64,000 nucleotides of DNA. It comes from Angiostrongylus vasorum (taxonomy: Eukaryota; Nematoda; Chromadorea; Rhabditida; Metastrongylidae). The stretch is from NCBI GenBank assembly GCA_018806985.1, contig JADANN010000305.1:1-64000 (forward strand), read 5' to 3'. Shown here in pieces: positions 54,835-64,000 of this stretch (position 1 is the first letter of the stretch; the number at the start of each line of letters is the position of its first letter). The translations under genes were made by a program, and so were the position numbers. Under the pieces are notes generated by a model, which searched no databases, had not been told where the DNA came from, and saw only the letters and a program-made list of their open reading frames with translations.

Positions 54835-56266
54835 ACAGAACCAACTGGGTAGCCCGGTACGCGACATAGAGTAATAGATGCGGTTCTTTCTGGCTCAATG
54901 ATTGTTATTGATATTGGCGGCAAAAGCAGTTCTTCGCACAAAAGCAAATCGCAAATGATTCCATGTTTCTTGGACTACTTTCTCCACACTTTTTTCCCTT
55001 AACAGACTTGTATTGATGCTGAATGCTATGGGATGATACCGGATGCAAGAAAAACGAGCCAAAATTCGTTTTGATGACGTAGCAGTAGAAGTTCCTAGAA
55101 TGTAGTCGTGAATGAGTGTCTTCCTTCACTCAAGCCAGATAATTGTTCGAAAACGAGGTTCGCGTTAAACGAGAATGAATGACGCTGGACGGAAAGGGAA
55201 AGAACCTGCATAGTGGGTTCGTCAGACAAGGATCTTCCAGCTGATAGATTAGAGGACGCTACTACAAATCTCTATCATTCTAATGTTTAAGCGGTAACAC
55301 TTCACTAGGGAACATGATGATTAGAGGCGAGTCTACACAGCAGTTGCGTCTTTTTGCTAAAGATTGATTACCGATGCTGAGGAGCAATAGAAGTCCGATG
55401 CGAACGTCTAGGGATTCAAGCAAGTGCCCTTATTTCTTGGATTATTCTAAAGTTTTCTTGACAGTGCAATGTATAGTCGTGTTATGGATTTTGATAGAGA
55501 TTGGTCACCCATGCAGAGGACCATTAAAAGTAGGAATCGAAAGTCTGGGTCCGCCTGCAGGTGCGAGTATTTCTTCAGTTAGAATTTCTATATTTTCTCG
55601 AACAAAACATTGGATGGTCATGTTACGGATGGTCAACGGGGACTAATTTTTTTGATGTGAAATTATTTCAGTGCAGCTGTGGAAGAACACACAGTTTGAG
55701 AGTAGCTTCAGTATGCTTCAGTATCCCTAATGCAATTTCTTATAGAATGAAATAACACATGAAAATACAAGAAAAAAACAGCAACCAGGTTTATTGGTAG
55801 TAATTGGAATAAAAAAGTCTTCATCAGACAGCCGCTTCAATACGTGGCTTCAAAATGACACTTGAATTGTTTTCGATGTCTCCCAGCACAAAATCCACCA
55901 CCTAAATATCCGACACCGTAAACAAAATGCTCGATAAAAAAAGCGTTTTTTGCAACTTGATCTCAGGGTACATTGGATGTGGATGCGATGGGATATCCTA
56001 CTCAAAGGAGTAGCTTTAAGCCAATGATGATTGCAAAAAATGTTCGAGCAAAATTCTGCAGTAGTATGATTTCCACACTATCCAAGTCGTTCTTAGTCTG
56101 CTAATTTATACCACGCGTAGGTATCGGAGATCGCCAAACTTTTTACAAGTAGTTCCCTATTTAAATTACTCGTAACGGTCGTCAGTAATTGGGCATCAAT
56201 TTTTTCTTTTTTCTGAACCTTTAATTTGCATTCTATATCCGTTACCTTCGTTCCCTTCGGATTCGG
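54835..56266 (+). repeat. R4 dispersed repeat, copy b (about 1.43 kb)
   Basis: Same edges as copy a, same internal tandem duplication. The central 55496-55850 tract is identical to copy a (offset 5383), with clearly more differences on both sides, suggesting recent gene conversion or a recent common source for that part only. Confidence 0.9.
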
Positions 56267-56780
56267 AGTCCTCTATTTTGCCCCTGGTGGTCCCGGAGGC
56301 TTTGGTGGACCTGCTGGCCTTGGTGCCCTATTAGCTCTGGGGGTGCCTGACATCTCTCGTTTCCCCTGGTGGCCTTGGTAGAAAATCAAGAACTCCAAGT
56401 TTGCACAAGGATAAGAAAATCTTCAGTGCACTTGCGAAGCAGAACATACTGCAGTGACCAAAACTGAGCCTGAGAAAAAGGAGTACAACGATGTGTTTCT
56501 AAAAACTTAAAGCAAGGATGCATAGAAAATATGGAGGCAGTCACAGGATCTAAGTGAATGGAGAGACGACCAATCACCTTATTTATGTTACTCGAGGAGT
56601 AGAATGGGTTAACATGTAGATTCAGAGCGTTCAATTTAGTACAATCTGATGCAGTTGTTTCTGTGCGCGATAGAACATCAAACAAAAGAAGAAACAGTTT
56701 CTACAAACAGCCAATTCAATCCTTCGACGACAGATGCGAGAAAATGCAACAGACAGAAACAGAAAATTTGCAGAGGCTAA
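56267..56780 (-). pseudogene. Cuticle-collagen-like gene copy C
   Basis: Minus strand: promoter block (about 56580-56690), a frame MFCFASALKIFLSLCKLGVL then DFL..., and a short Gly-X-Y-like end (GHQGKREMSGTPRA, PAGPPKPPGPPGAK followed by TAG) at 56385-56285. The basic/Cys region present in copies A and D is missing, so this is an internally deleted copy. It abuts the R4 edge at 56266. Confidence 0.55.
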
Positions 56781-56797
56781 CTTTTTATCAATTAATA

Positions 56798-57600
56798 TCC
56801 ATCCCTCTCCCTGCCTTGTGGGCCTCGTAGCCCTTCATGGCCCAACTGGCCCTCGTGGTCCTAGCATCCCTTGCTGCCCTTGTGGTCCTGGTGGCCCAAT
56901 TGGCCCCTAACACCCCCTGTTGCCCCCTGTGGCCCTGGCCGCCCTGCTGGTCCTGGTGGCCCTGGTGGCCCTCTTTGCTGTAGCTGTGGTTGCGTCGTTG
57001 TTCTTGTCTCTGGTGGCCTTGTTGTGCCTGGCCCCCACATTTCTTCTTGGCCGCCTTTCTGCACACAGTTCTGAAAGATCATGACACCTGTTCACCATTC
57101 GGAGAAGCGTTGGTTCTCAGAAGCTGAAAAAACATTAACCTACCAGTGTACTCCCAATAAGAGCAACGAGAATGAGAAGATGCTTCATGCTCAATCTAAA
57201 GAACGGTGCTTCTGCAACGATACAATCGATTTTGCATCTTCTGCGTTTATTGTGCAAACAGTGATGAAAAACTGTTAATATGCAAAGGGATAAGAACATC
57301 ATCGATGCAACTGCAGTACAAAACATATTACACTAGTTCAAAATTATTTGTAAGAAGGAGGAACACAACAGTGCTAACTGAAGCAAGGATGCTTAAAAAT
57401 GTGATCACAGTAACAGGATGTAAGTGAGTAGAGAGACGAGCAACCAAGCTCCTTATATTCCTTGAGGAGTAGGTGGAGTTAGGATGTAGATTCAGAGTTT
57501 TCAGGTGAGTACAATCTGATAGAGTTGCTTCTGTGTGCGATAGAACATCAAACAAAGAAGAAACACTTTCCACAATGAGTTAATTCCATCCTTCGACCAT
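56798..57600 (-). pseudogene. Cuticle-collagen-like gene copy D, most complete
   Basis: Minus strand: promoter block (57440-57560), a hydrophobic exon (MFCTAVASMMFLSLCILTVF), RLSMKHLLILVALIGSTL (signal- or membrane-like), a GTAGGTTAATG donor, a TTTCAG acceptor near 57080, then NCVQKGGQEEMWGPG and a collagen run (GPPGPPGPAGRPGPQGATG). Two frameshifts follow: the next frame gives GPIGPPGPQGQQGMLGPRG, the third GHEGLRGPQGRE ending at TAA near 56798. The proline/glycine codon-rich patch is conspicuous in this AT-rich DNA. Cuticle collagens form the nematode exoskeleton; this copy needs two frame corrections, so I call it a pseudogene. Confidence 0.68.
57440..57560 (-). promoter_or_regulatory. Promoter block shared by four collagen-like copies
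   Basis: Minus strand: AACTCCACCTACTCCTCAAG then GGAATATAAGGAG, a TATA-like element. Equivalent blocks lie at about 42300-42400 (A), 45265-45370 (B) and 56580-56690 (C). Conservation of this noncoding block exceeds that of the gene bodies. Promoter role is inferred from position and the TATA-like sequence. Confidence 0.55.
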
Positions 57601-57960
57601 ATATGTGAGAAAGTGCATCAGATAAAAACAAGGAATTTATGGAAGAAGGAACGGTCCGAACAATTCTACTGCAAAGGCTGTTTCAAGTTCAAGTAAGTGA
57701 CTAGGAACAACTGCTCATCCGTAAAGAGTTTCCGTATGGTACCGTATATGGAAACAGAGGGTATTCAAGCTAACAGGTATATTCTCCGTCTCCTTAATGC
57801 TTATTTTCAACCAAAAAATCACACAATGTAATTCTATACCGATATCTTGCTAATGCGTTCACTGCCCTCTTCTAAGAATGGATTTCTGGGGGAGTTCTGG
57901 ACAGTTATGAATGTGCTTTATAAATACCTACTTACTCTCTTGAAAAAAAACATTGCTGGT
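57600..57960. repeat. Upstream part of the collagen duplication unit
   Basis: ATGGTACCGTATATGGAAAC and TATATTCTCCGTCTCCTTAA align with 42560-42640 beyond the promoter of copy A. GGACAGTTATGAAT aligns with 42684. The duplicated unit is therefore at least about 1 kb and includes 5' flanking DNA. Confidence 0.7.
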
Positions 57961-58189
57961 CATGTTATTTCCATCTGCAATCTCCGTTACTGTTGTTATT
58001 ATTACTTTTGTTAGTATTACTGTTTTGTTATCAACAACAATGTTAACGATATTGTTAGCACTAATTTGTTATTTCCTATTTGCCACTCTATTTTGGCATT
58101 GGTTGCCTTTTTCTTCGAACGTTTTACCACGTCAGGGCCACAACCTGTGGAGCTTGAAGAGATTAACGAGCTAATGAGCTGTCACCGCT

Positions 58190-58480
58190 TAAACACAAAA
58201 AGGGTACTTTTAAGAAACCACGTTTAGAGCAGTCACGAATCTGTGCACAGGAAGAGAGGAGAACGAAGAATCCTTGATGTTCGCGCGTTATGCAGCCATT
58301 TCCAATAGATGCGAAACCGTAAACTTTCAGCATAGTTATAGCGGGAAACCGATACCCACAAACGATATTTCGCCCTGTTTATCATACCCTTATTTCCCCC
58401 ACAATAAGTGCAGCTATAAAACGTTGTTTGAGAAGAGTAAGCTTAAGGAATTCGGTGACTGTGATTGAAGTGCCATAGGA
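58190..58480 (+). pseudogene. PLE reverse transcriptase C-terminal fragment
   Basis: Broken plus-strand frames with RTFKKPRLEQSR-type start, CAQEERRTKNP, YAAISNRCETVNFQHSYSGK and ISAAIKRCLRR. It matches 48.0-47.6 kb of PLE3 and 63.8-64.0 kb. Confidence 0.72.
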
Positions 58481-58527
58481 CAGTGTAAGATGCCTTCACT
58501 TCTGTTTAATATTCTTATTTATTGCCG

Positions 58528-58700
58528 AGTGCTATGGGAAGATATCGGATCCCAGCCAAATGAGCCAGAATTTGTTGATGACGTAGCAGGAGGGGTTTCT
58601 AGAATTTTGACCTAAACGAGCTCCTTTTTTCACTCAACCAGGTGATTGTTTGATAACGACGTTTGGTTAAAGAGGGACTGAATAGCGACATTATCGTTTG
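58528..58700 (+). repeat. R4 repeat fragment
   Basis: GAGTGCTATGGGAAGATATC, GATGACGTAGCAGGAGG and CACTCAACCAGGTGATTG match 49640-49800. Confidence 0.75.
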
Positions 58701-59740
58701 CGAAGCGAAGGTTTGATAGGAATTTTCAATCAATACTTAATAATCATAATATCAAATCAAAGATTTTGAACTGCTGCACGTTATTCGCGACGAACGACAC
58801 TCAGAAAGACGTCACAATAGCTTGCAATATAAGAGTATGTAGTTTCTGTTAATACATTCTTTTCTGTGGCGACGCTACATGTTAGTGTCTAAATGACGCA
58901 GTCCAGCTGTTATTAAAATCAGCGCAGAATTTCCCACCGTGAGGCATAGCTTCATCGCACCGTGAGGTACAGCAACAGTGTAAAACTGGACTAGCCGTTT
59001 ATTGTGAACAATTCTATGATGTAAGCATGGACCTGAAGCTTCACTTTAAATGAACAGGCGGATTACAGATAGCACTGTTCATAAATATCGAGTGCTCTGT
59101 GTTTCTATGCACATTCCATGTAGTTTCTGGAATAGCTTGATAATTCTCACATCACTGCACAGGCACTGAGTGCTAGCAGGTGACCCACAGTTTGTTTCCC
59201 AGATGGAAACTATTGTGCTTGTAAACTCCTCATAGGCGAGTACCTACCAGATGGCAAGAAGCTAGTCACCATAACAACAGTGCTATTTCGCTTTCAGACA
59301 ACACCTTTCTTGATCTTATCGGCTCACTCCTTCTATTTGTAGGGTCTAGAATGTGGAATAGCGTTAACTAACTCTCAAACCCCTGCATTATCGATACATA
59401 ATTATCAATTATTATGTAACTCCTATATCTTGTTAGTCTAGTAACCGTCCTAAATACTTGCATCGCTCTCCATAAGTACTCCACAAAGGTCACCATTGCC
59501 ACAGCATTCATCTACTTATTACTCTCGCCGAGGCCTCAATACGGTAATATCCGTTGATGTGCTAGGGTTGTTGTTTAGAAATAAGTAAGCGTTTTAAAAT
59601 ATCTATTGCTTTGATGAACTTTTTTCCTATAAAATATTCTCTTTATCTTGCAATCTTATTAGAAACTGATTCTATGCTCTTACAAGGTGTTTGTATTTTG
59701 TCAAAAAAACTCATTTTTTTAAAAACCTTAGAGCTTTGCA
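58701..59740. other. No gene recognised
   Basis: AT-rich. Contains a short duplicated phrase (CACCGTGAGGCATAGC / CACCGTGAGGTACAGC near 58940-58970). No coding motif seen. Confidence 0.4.
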
Positions 59741-59779
59741 ATTTTAGGGTTTCAAAAGCGAATCTTCGTTGAATTTTCT

Positions 59780-60725
59780 TTTATGACTTCAGACTCGGTC
59801 GTAGTGCAGCAGAGACGGCTCGAAACACTACAGAAGTTTGGGGGTGAATGTAGTGTTGGTGAATTAACAGTGCGAACATAGCCCCGGAAATTCCGATCCG
59901 GTGATTTCGAGCTCGAAGCCCGCGAAGGCCCCAGTGAACATAGAGAAGACGAATAGAAGGCAATCGTAGAAGCAAATACGCGAACGACTGTTCGAGAGCT
60001 TGCAGAACAGCTTGGCGTAAGGGCATGAAAAGTTTCCACCCAGTTCACTGGCATAGGAAAGGCGAAAAAGCTTGAGAAGTGGGTGTCACACGAATTAAAC
60101 AACAAACAAAAACAAATCGCCCTTTTGAAGTGTTGTCTGCTTTTATTCTGCACAATAAAAACTACACTTTCTTGAACGAACTGTGACGCGCGACGAGAAT
60201 TGGATTCTGTAGGGACAGCGGCGACGTTCAGCTCAGTGGTTGGATTGCGGTCAAGCTCCGCAGCACTTCCTTAAGCCGAAATTGCACCAAAAAGTCGTTA
60301 TGGTGAGCGTTTCGTGGTTTGCATCTGGGTTGATTCATTACAGCCCTTTGAATCCAGGCGAAACGATTACGGCACAGACGTATGGCCAACAAATCGACGA
60401 AATGCACCGTAAACTCTAACAACAACGACCGGCATTAGTCAACAGAAAAGAACCAATCCTTGTCCACGACAATGCCCTCACTCACGTTGCGTAACAAACA
60501 CTGCAGATGTTGAACGAAATGGGATATGAAACTTTTACTCATCCGCCATATTCAGCAGACTCTCGCCCACCGACTTTCACTTCTTCAAGCACCTTGACAA
60601 CTTCCGGTGCGAGAAATTCTTCACGAATCACGATGACGCAAAAAATGTCTTGAAGGAATCCATCGCTTCCAGAATTCCAGAATTTTGTGCAACTTGTTCT
60701 GTGTTGGCAAAAGTATGCGGATTCA
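59780..60725 (+). pseudogene. Mariner-family transposase, dead copy
   Basis: Plus-strand fragments in order: a helix-turn-helix-like IVEANTRTTVRELAEQLGV (59957-60015), KKLEKWVSHELNNKQ (60066), TRDENWI with the first catalytic Asp (about 60190), WFASGLIHYSPLNPGETIT (60320-60372), PILVHDNALTHVA with the second Asp (about 60455-60495), PPYSADS, then after a frameshift PTDFHFFKHLDNFRCEKFF with the third Asp (about 60565-60620). This is the D,D34D layout of mariner. Several stops and frameshifts are present. Terminal inverted repeats were not identified. It lies outside the palindrome and is the only DNA-transposon gene seen. Confidence 0.87.
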
Positions 60726-61079
60726 CATGGTTTTTGTTTTGATTAATAATGTTTTATTCGAGGCGAGTTATGACATTTTAAATAATATAGTTAAATGGCT
60801 CACTCATTTCTGAACCAACTAATATTTGTGTGATACGTTATTTGTCCTGCCCAATACTTTGACACTTCTCATACCTTCTTTCTCATTGCGTTGTTATCGT
60901 AACTTGAGCTCTCATGAGCTGGCACATGCCTTTTGGTGCGGTGGCCGCCTACACCTCTACTACTGCACCGCTACTGATGTATTCTCTGTCACATTTGTTG
61001 ACCCTATAACCGTAGCCGTTTAAGTTGTTTAGGTATCGTGGTACAATTGTTACTGTATTAATGTAATTGTCGCTGCGGT
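60726..61079. other. No gene recognised
   Basis: A plus frame of 65 codons (60826-61023) has no domain. It leads into a degenerate tandem array. Confidence 0.35.
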
Positions 61080-61545
61080 GTGCCGCACCAGTACCCTATA
61101 GTGAAAGCGAGAAACGGAGCACACAGTCCTACTGTTGCCACTAATTAGTTGCGAGATCCGCGGCATCCAGCATTACATGCATTTTATGTAGCCAACTCGG
61201 CACCACTGCCTAACACGGTGAGCAAGAGAAGCGTCACATGCCATTGTTACCGCTCATTTGAGGAGTGATCAGCGGCATCCAGAACCATTTCGCAATACAG
61301 CGAGCCGGAAACGCAGCAGTATTATAATGGTTGTCTATCACTTGGTGCGGCATCAGCAGCAAGCAGATACCATGCCACTACACTGGGAGTGAGAAACGCA
61401 GGTTTGGTGCGGAATCTGCGGCGTCCATAACCGTTGCGCTATACTAGGAGCGAGAAACGCAGCACCCAGTACCAATGTTGCCAGTAATTTGGTGCGAAAT
61501 CCGCGGCGTCCAGCACCAATGCCCAACAAAGAAATAACGTAACCT
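61080..61545. repeat. Degenerate minisatellite
   Basis: Imperfect units with the landmarks GAGAAACGCAGCA, TTTGGTGCGGAATC and CGCGGCGTCCAGCACCA recur at about 61109, 61226, 61305, 61391 and 61452, with irregular spacing of about 60 to 117 bp. It is GC-richer than its surroundings. Confidence 0.75.
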
Positions 61546-61817
61546 TTGTTGTTCTTGTAAAAGACACGAACTCTGAAAAGTTTTATATACCTAGTATGCA
61601 GTCGAGGAAAAGAGTGATGCTGAAAACATGTAACCAGCCTTCAAATTAGATTTTAATGTGATTGTACTAGTCGAATCCCAGAAAAAATTCTTGACTCACA
61701 AGACACTCACTTAGGACACAAGTATTTAACGGTTCGCCTCTAACGAAGGTGAAAAAAATTAATAGGTAAGTGGAACACGAATGAGTACCTTTTACACTGG
61801 TTAATTATTCGATTACT

Positions 61818-62125
61818 TGGATACACGGACCACCCATCCTCACTGGTTGTACGGGCTCCTGCACAATCTCCGCTGTCGGAGTTTTGCTGGCTTAGCCGTT
61901 GGATTTCTCTGGAGTCCTGAGGTCATCCTGGTCAAAGTCTGCCCCAGGCCCTCACCACCACAGGTAGTCGTAGCCCATGTGGATCAGGTCGGGAACTTGC
62001 CGCCATGCGACGAGTTTGATACAAGGACGTTGATGGATCCTGGTATTGCTTTTAGTTTTAGCCGAGCTTCTTGGTGGAAACGCCGGAGTCCTTCTCAGTT
62101 TGGGAGACTCTGTCGGGTGGATCTG
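61818..62125 (+). repeat. Dispersed repeat family R3, copy 4
   Basis: GGACCACCCATCCTCACTGG, TGTCGGAGTTTTGCTGGCTT, CAAAGTCTGCCCCAGGCC, TGATGGATCCTGGTATTGC, AGTCCTTCTCAGTTTGGGAG. The 3' GAGGCGGTAAACC part is missing. Confidence 0.85.
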
Positions 62126-63080
62126 AAATAACAAAATACAGAACGAGCAATAAGCAAAATTTCCAGAAGGTTCGATTAGTGGCATCGTCAGCATGTGCGT
62201 CATCCAGCCTATCAGTAAATACGCAAGTCGGCTTTAATTCGGTAAATTTCTGAAACGACACTTCTAAAGAAAAGCGCCATGTGAAGAAAAAGGACTAAAG
62301 AAATCTCAATAGAAGCACCGCTGGAATTTGCTATGAAATAACTCCTGAAGATGCTATGGAATAAACGAGGAATTCTTTTTTTTGCCTTACTTATAGACCT
62401 AGAAAACACTAGGAAACCGTGAAAAAACAACTGGATAATAAGGAATGATGTATGACTACACGGATGTGAACTAAACGAGGTTAACAGTAGATGTAAACGG
62501 AAGCCTGTATTGGTTAAGTAACACTTACGGGTCTATCTAGGTGTTTTCCTCAGACAGGTTTTACTTGCAGAGTATTCAGAAGCCGTTACTAGCATTTGTT
62601 CGCAGAACGAAATAACGTTGGTGCGCGATTAACTGTAGTTCTTGCTAAAATACTTATCCTAGAAGGTCAGAAGACTTATGGAACGCAATTACTATGAGGG
62701 GATATGGTACACGAATCTTACAGATATTATAATATGCAAAACGTGACCAAAAATCTAGTAGAGTCACGCTGGAACTGTGCAAAACCTGAATGTATTTCTG
62801 CGAAATCCACTGTATCAAACATAGAAAGAGGATTTTGGCAACACTTCAGCTGTTCGTATGGATCAGAATATGTATTAATAGTATATATGATTCCAGATGA
62901 CGATCTGAAACGAGTAATCAGAGGATTATCCGCTGTCCGGAGGGTTTCTCTTGTGACAAACTGGCTTCTTTGGGCAAAGGGTAGAGGTAATGTGGTTCTA
63001 AAGCAGCAATAATCGCAACAAAATCTCACAGAAAAGCAAGTTAAGCTGCTCCCATGATTTCTGATGCTTCAGAATGGTGG
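62126..63080. other. No gene confidently recognised
   Basis: A 102-codon plus frame at 62704-63012 (blocks NLVESRWNCAKPECISAKST and IPDDDLKRVIRGLSAVRRVS) overlaps a 100-codon minus frame. Neither shows a known domain, and no splice context supports a choice. Confidence 0.35.
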
Positions 63081-63083
63081 CAT

Positions 63084-63215
63084 TATTATTATTATTTTTA
63101 TTATTATTGTCATCACTACAAATTATTATTATTACTATTATTGTTATTGAATATTAAATATGATTATTAATGATTATCATTAGTATCATTAATAATTATT
63201 AGTGATGATTATTAT
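63084..63215. repeat. ATT/ATTATT microsatellite
   Basis: Interrupted (ATT)n tract. Confidence 0.92.
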
Positions 63216-63451
63216 TTTGTTCTGTTTTGTTTTGGTTTGTTTCCTTTTGCTATTCGCTATATGCTCTCTGACAAAATACCGATTGCATTGTGGATTATCA
63301 GTTGAAGAACAAAAAACAACCGCCCTGTATTAAAGAGCGTCGCCGGATGTGTTCGCTTATTCGAGATGCTCAAGTGGGGAAGATCCGGTTCGATGTGAGA
63401 CGAAGACGCCACATCGAAAAGGGGAACAGCTGTGGACCATCGACAAGGATC

Positions 63452-63492
63452 GTCTGCTCTGATGAAGACGAAGACGTCGAAGCGTTAGCCGA
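63452..63492 (+). ncRNA. Hammerhead-like motif with canonical CUGAUGA core
   Basis: GCT, CTGATGA, A, GACG-AAGA-CGTC (stem II perfect), GAAGCG, TT, AGC. The only copy with the canonical CUGAUGA. GAAA is GAAG and the cleavage site would follow UU. Stem I pairs GCT/AGC. Followed by CAACCTCGTGTGAGCTCAAC, a box seen downstream of other PLE hammerheads. Confidence 0.6.
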
Positions 63493-63546
63493 GTAAATAT
63501 CTCGTGTCAACCTCGTGTGAGCTCAACGATATAAACACATACTGAT

Positions 63547-63660
63547 TGTTATTATTATTATTGGCTATTATTATTGATATTATTATTGATATTATTATTG
63601 ATAATATTATTATTGATATTATTATTATTATTATTATTATTATTTTCATTATTATTATTA
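63547..63660. repeat. (ATT)n microsatellite
   Basis: Long ATT tract with GAT interruptions. Apparent Asn/Leu-rich open frames across it are artefacts. Confidence 0.93.
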
Positions 63661-63789
63661 CTGTTTACCATTAACAACAATGTTATCGCTATTGCTGGCA
63701 CCAATTTGTTCCTTTCTCCTTCACCTTCTTTTTTTGACATTCGGTTGTCTTTTTTTATTTCAAAGGTTATACCATGTTAGCGCTACAAG

Positions 63790-64000
63790 CTGTGGAGCTA
63801 AACGAGATCAAGGAGCTGTCATCCCTTGAACACAGTAAGGGGTACATCTAAGAAACAGATTTAGAGCAGCCACCAATGTGTGCAGAGGAAGGGACCAGAA
63901 GGAAGAATCCATGAGATTCGGGCGCTAAGCAGCCATTTCCAGTACCCACGAAAGCGCAACCTTTCAGGATAGGTATATGGGGAAAGCGACCCCCACATAC
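63790..64000 (+). pseudogene. PLE reverse transcriptase C-terminal fragment, runs off the window
   Basis: AACACAGTAAGGGGTACATC, GTGTGCAGAGGAAGGGACC and GCAGCCATTTCCAGTACCC match the 58.2-58.4 kb fragment and PLE RT C-terminal blocks. It is preceded at 63661-63780 by sequence shared with 58020-58130, so the two places are duplicates of the same unit. The 3' part lies beyond base 64000. Confidence 0.7.

Noticed and set aside
56871..57074. Plus-strand Pro/Gly-rich open frame opposite the collagen
   Set aside because: It is the antisense shadow of Gly-X-Y codons on the minus strand, which has the flanking cysteine, splice-like sites and paralogs.
63558..63780. Asn-rich and Leu-rich open frames
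   Set aside because: They are translations of the (ATT)n microsatellite.

Overview
The window is eukaryotic, AT-rich, repeat-dominated DNA with no prokaryotic-style gene organisation. I read it as genomic sequence of a nematode, most likely a strongylid-type (clade V) parasitic worm. The evidence is an exact 22-nt copy of the SL1 trans-spliced leader (minus strand, 32133-32154), several decayed cuticle-collagen-like gene copies (minus strand, 41.8-45.5 and 56.3-57.8 kb), short nematode-style introns in one candidate gene (35.56-36.11 kb), and dense Penelope-like (PLE), RTE and SINE debris. The species is not determined by the sequence. No intact host gene, rRNA gene, functional tRNA gene or CRISPR array was found.

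Layout. (1) 1-24285 is one giant inverted duplication. The outer arms (1-4300 and 19985-24285) are nearly identical and about 15.7 kb apart. Inside them the inverted homology continues at much lower identity (5864-5975 against 19855-19975; 8745-10000 against 18375-19527). Later insertions interrupt it: a PLE with a 13-bp target-site duplication (4316-5850), two RTE copies, SINEs and a GA microsatellite. (2) 24.3-37.0 kb is a mosaic of SINEs, a second dispersed repeat family (R3), a 5' RTE copy on the minus strand (29840-31884), an SL1-containing inverted repeat (32.05 and 34.5 kb), and one small candidate multi-exon gene. (3) 37.05-39.52 and 45.53-48.75 kb hold the two best PLE copies (reverse transcriptase plus GIY-YIG remnants). 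(4) 41.8-45.5 and 56.3-57.8 kb hold four related collagen-gene copies sharing one promoter block. (5) 49.4-56.3 kb contains copies of a 1.4-kb dispersed repeat (R4), two of which share an identical tract of about 355 bp. (6) 58.5-64 kb holds PLE fragments, a dead mariner transposase, a degenerate minisatellite and ATT microsatellites.

The most unusual biology is a recurring hammerhead-ribozyme-like fold in the terminal repeats of the PLEs. The best copy (5710-5756) has paired stems I and II, a CUGAnGA core, GAAA and a GUC cleavage triplet. Its stem III is just ACGU, a self-complementary sequence that could pair only between two RNA molecules. Second is the SL1 leader embedded inside a dispersed repeat. 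Third is the step change in identity along the giant palindrome, which suggests gene conversion between the outer arms.
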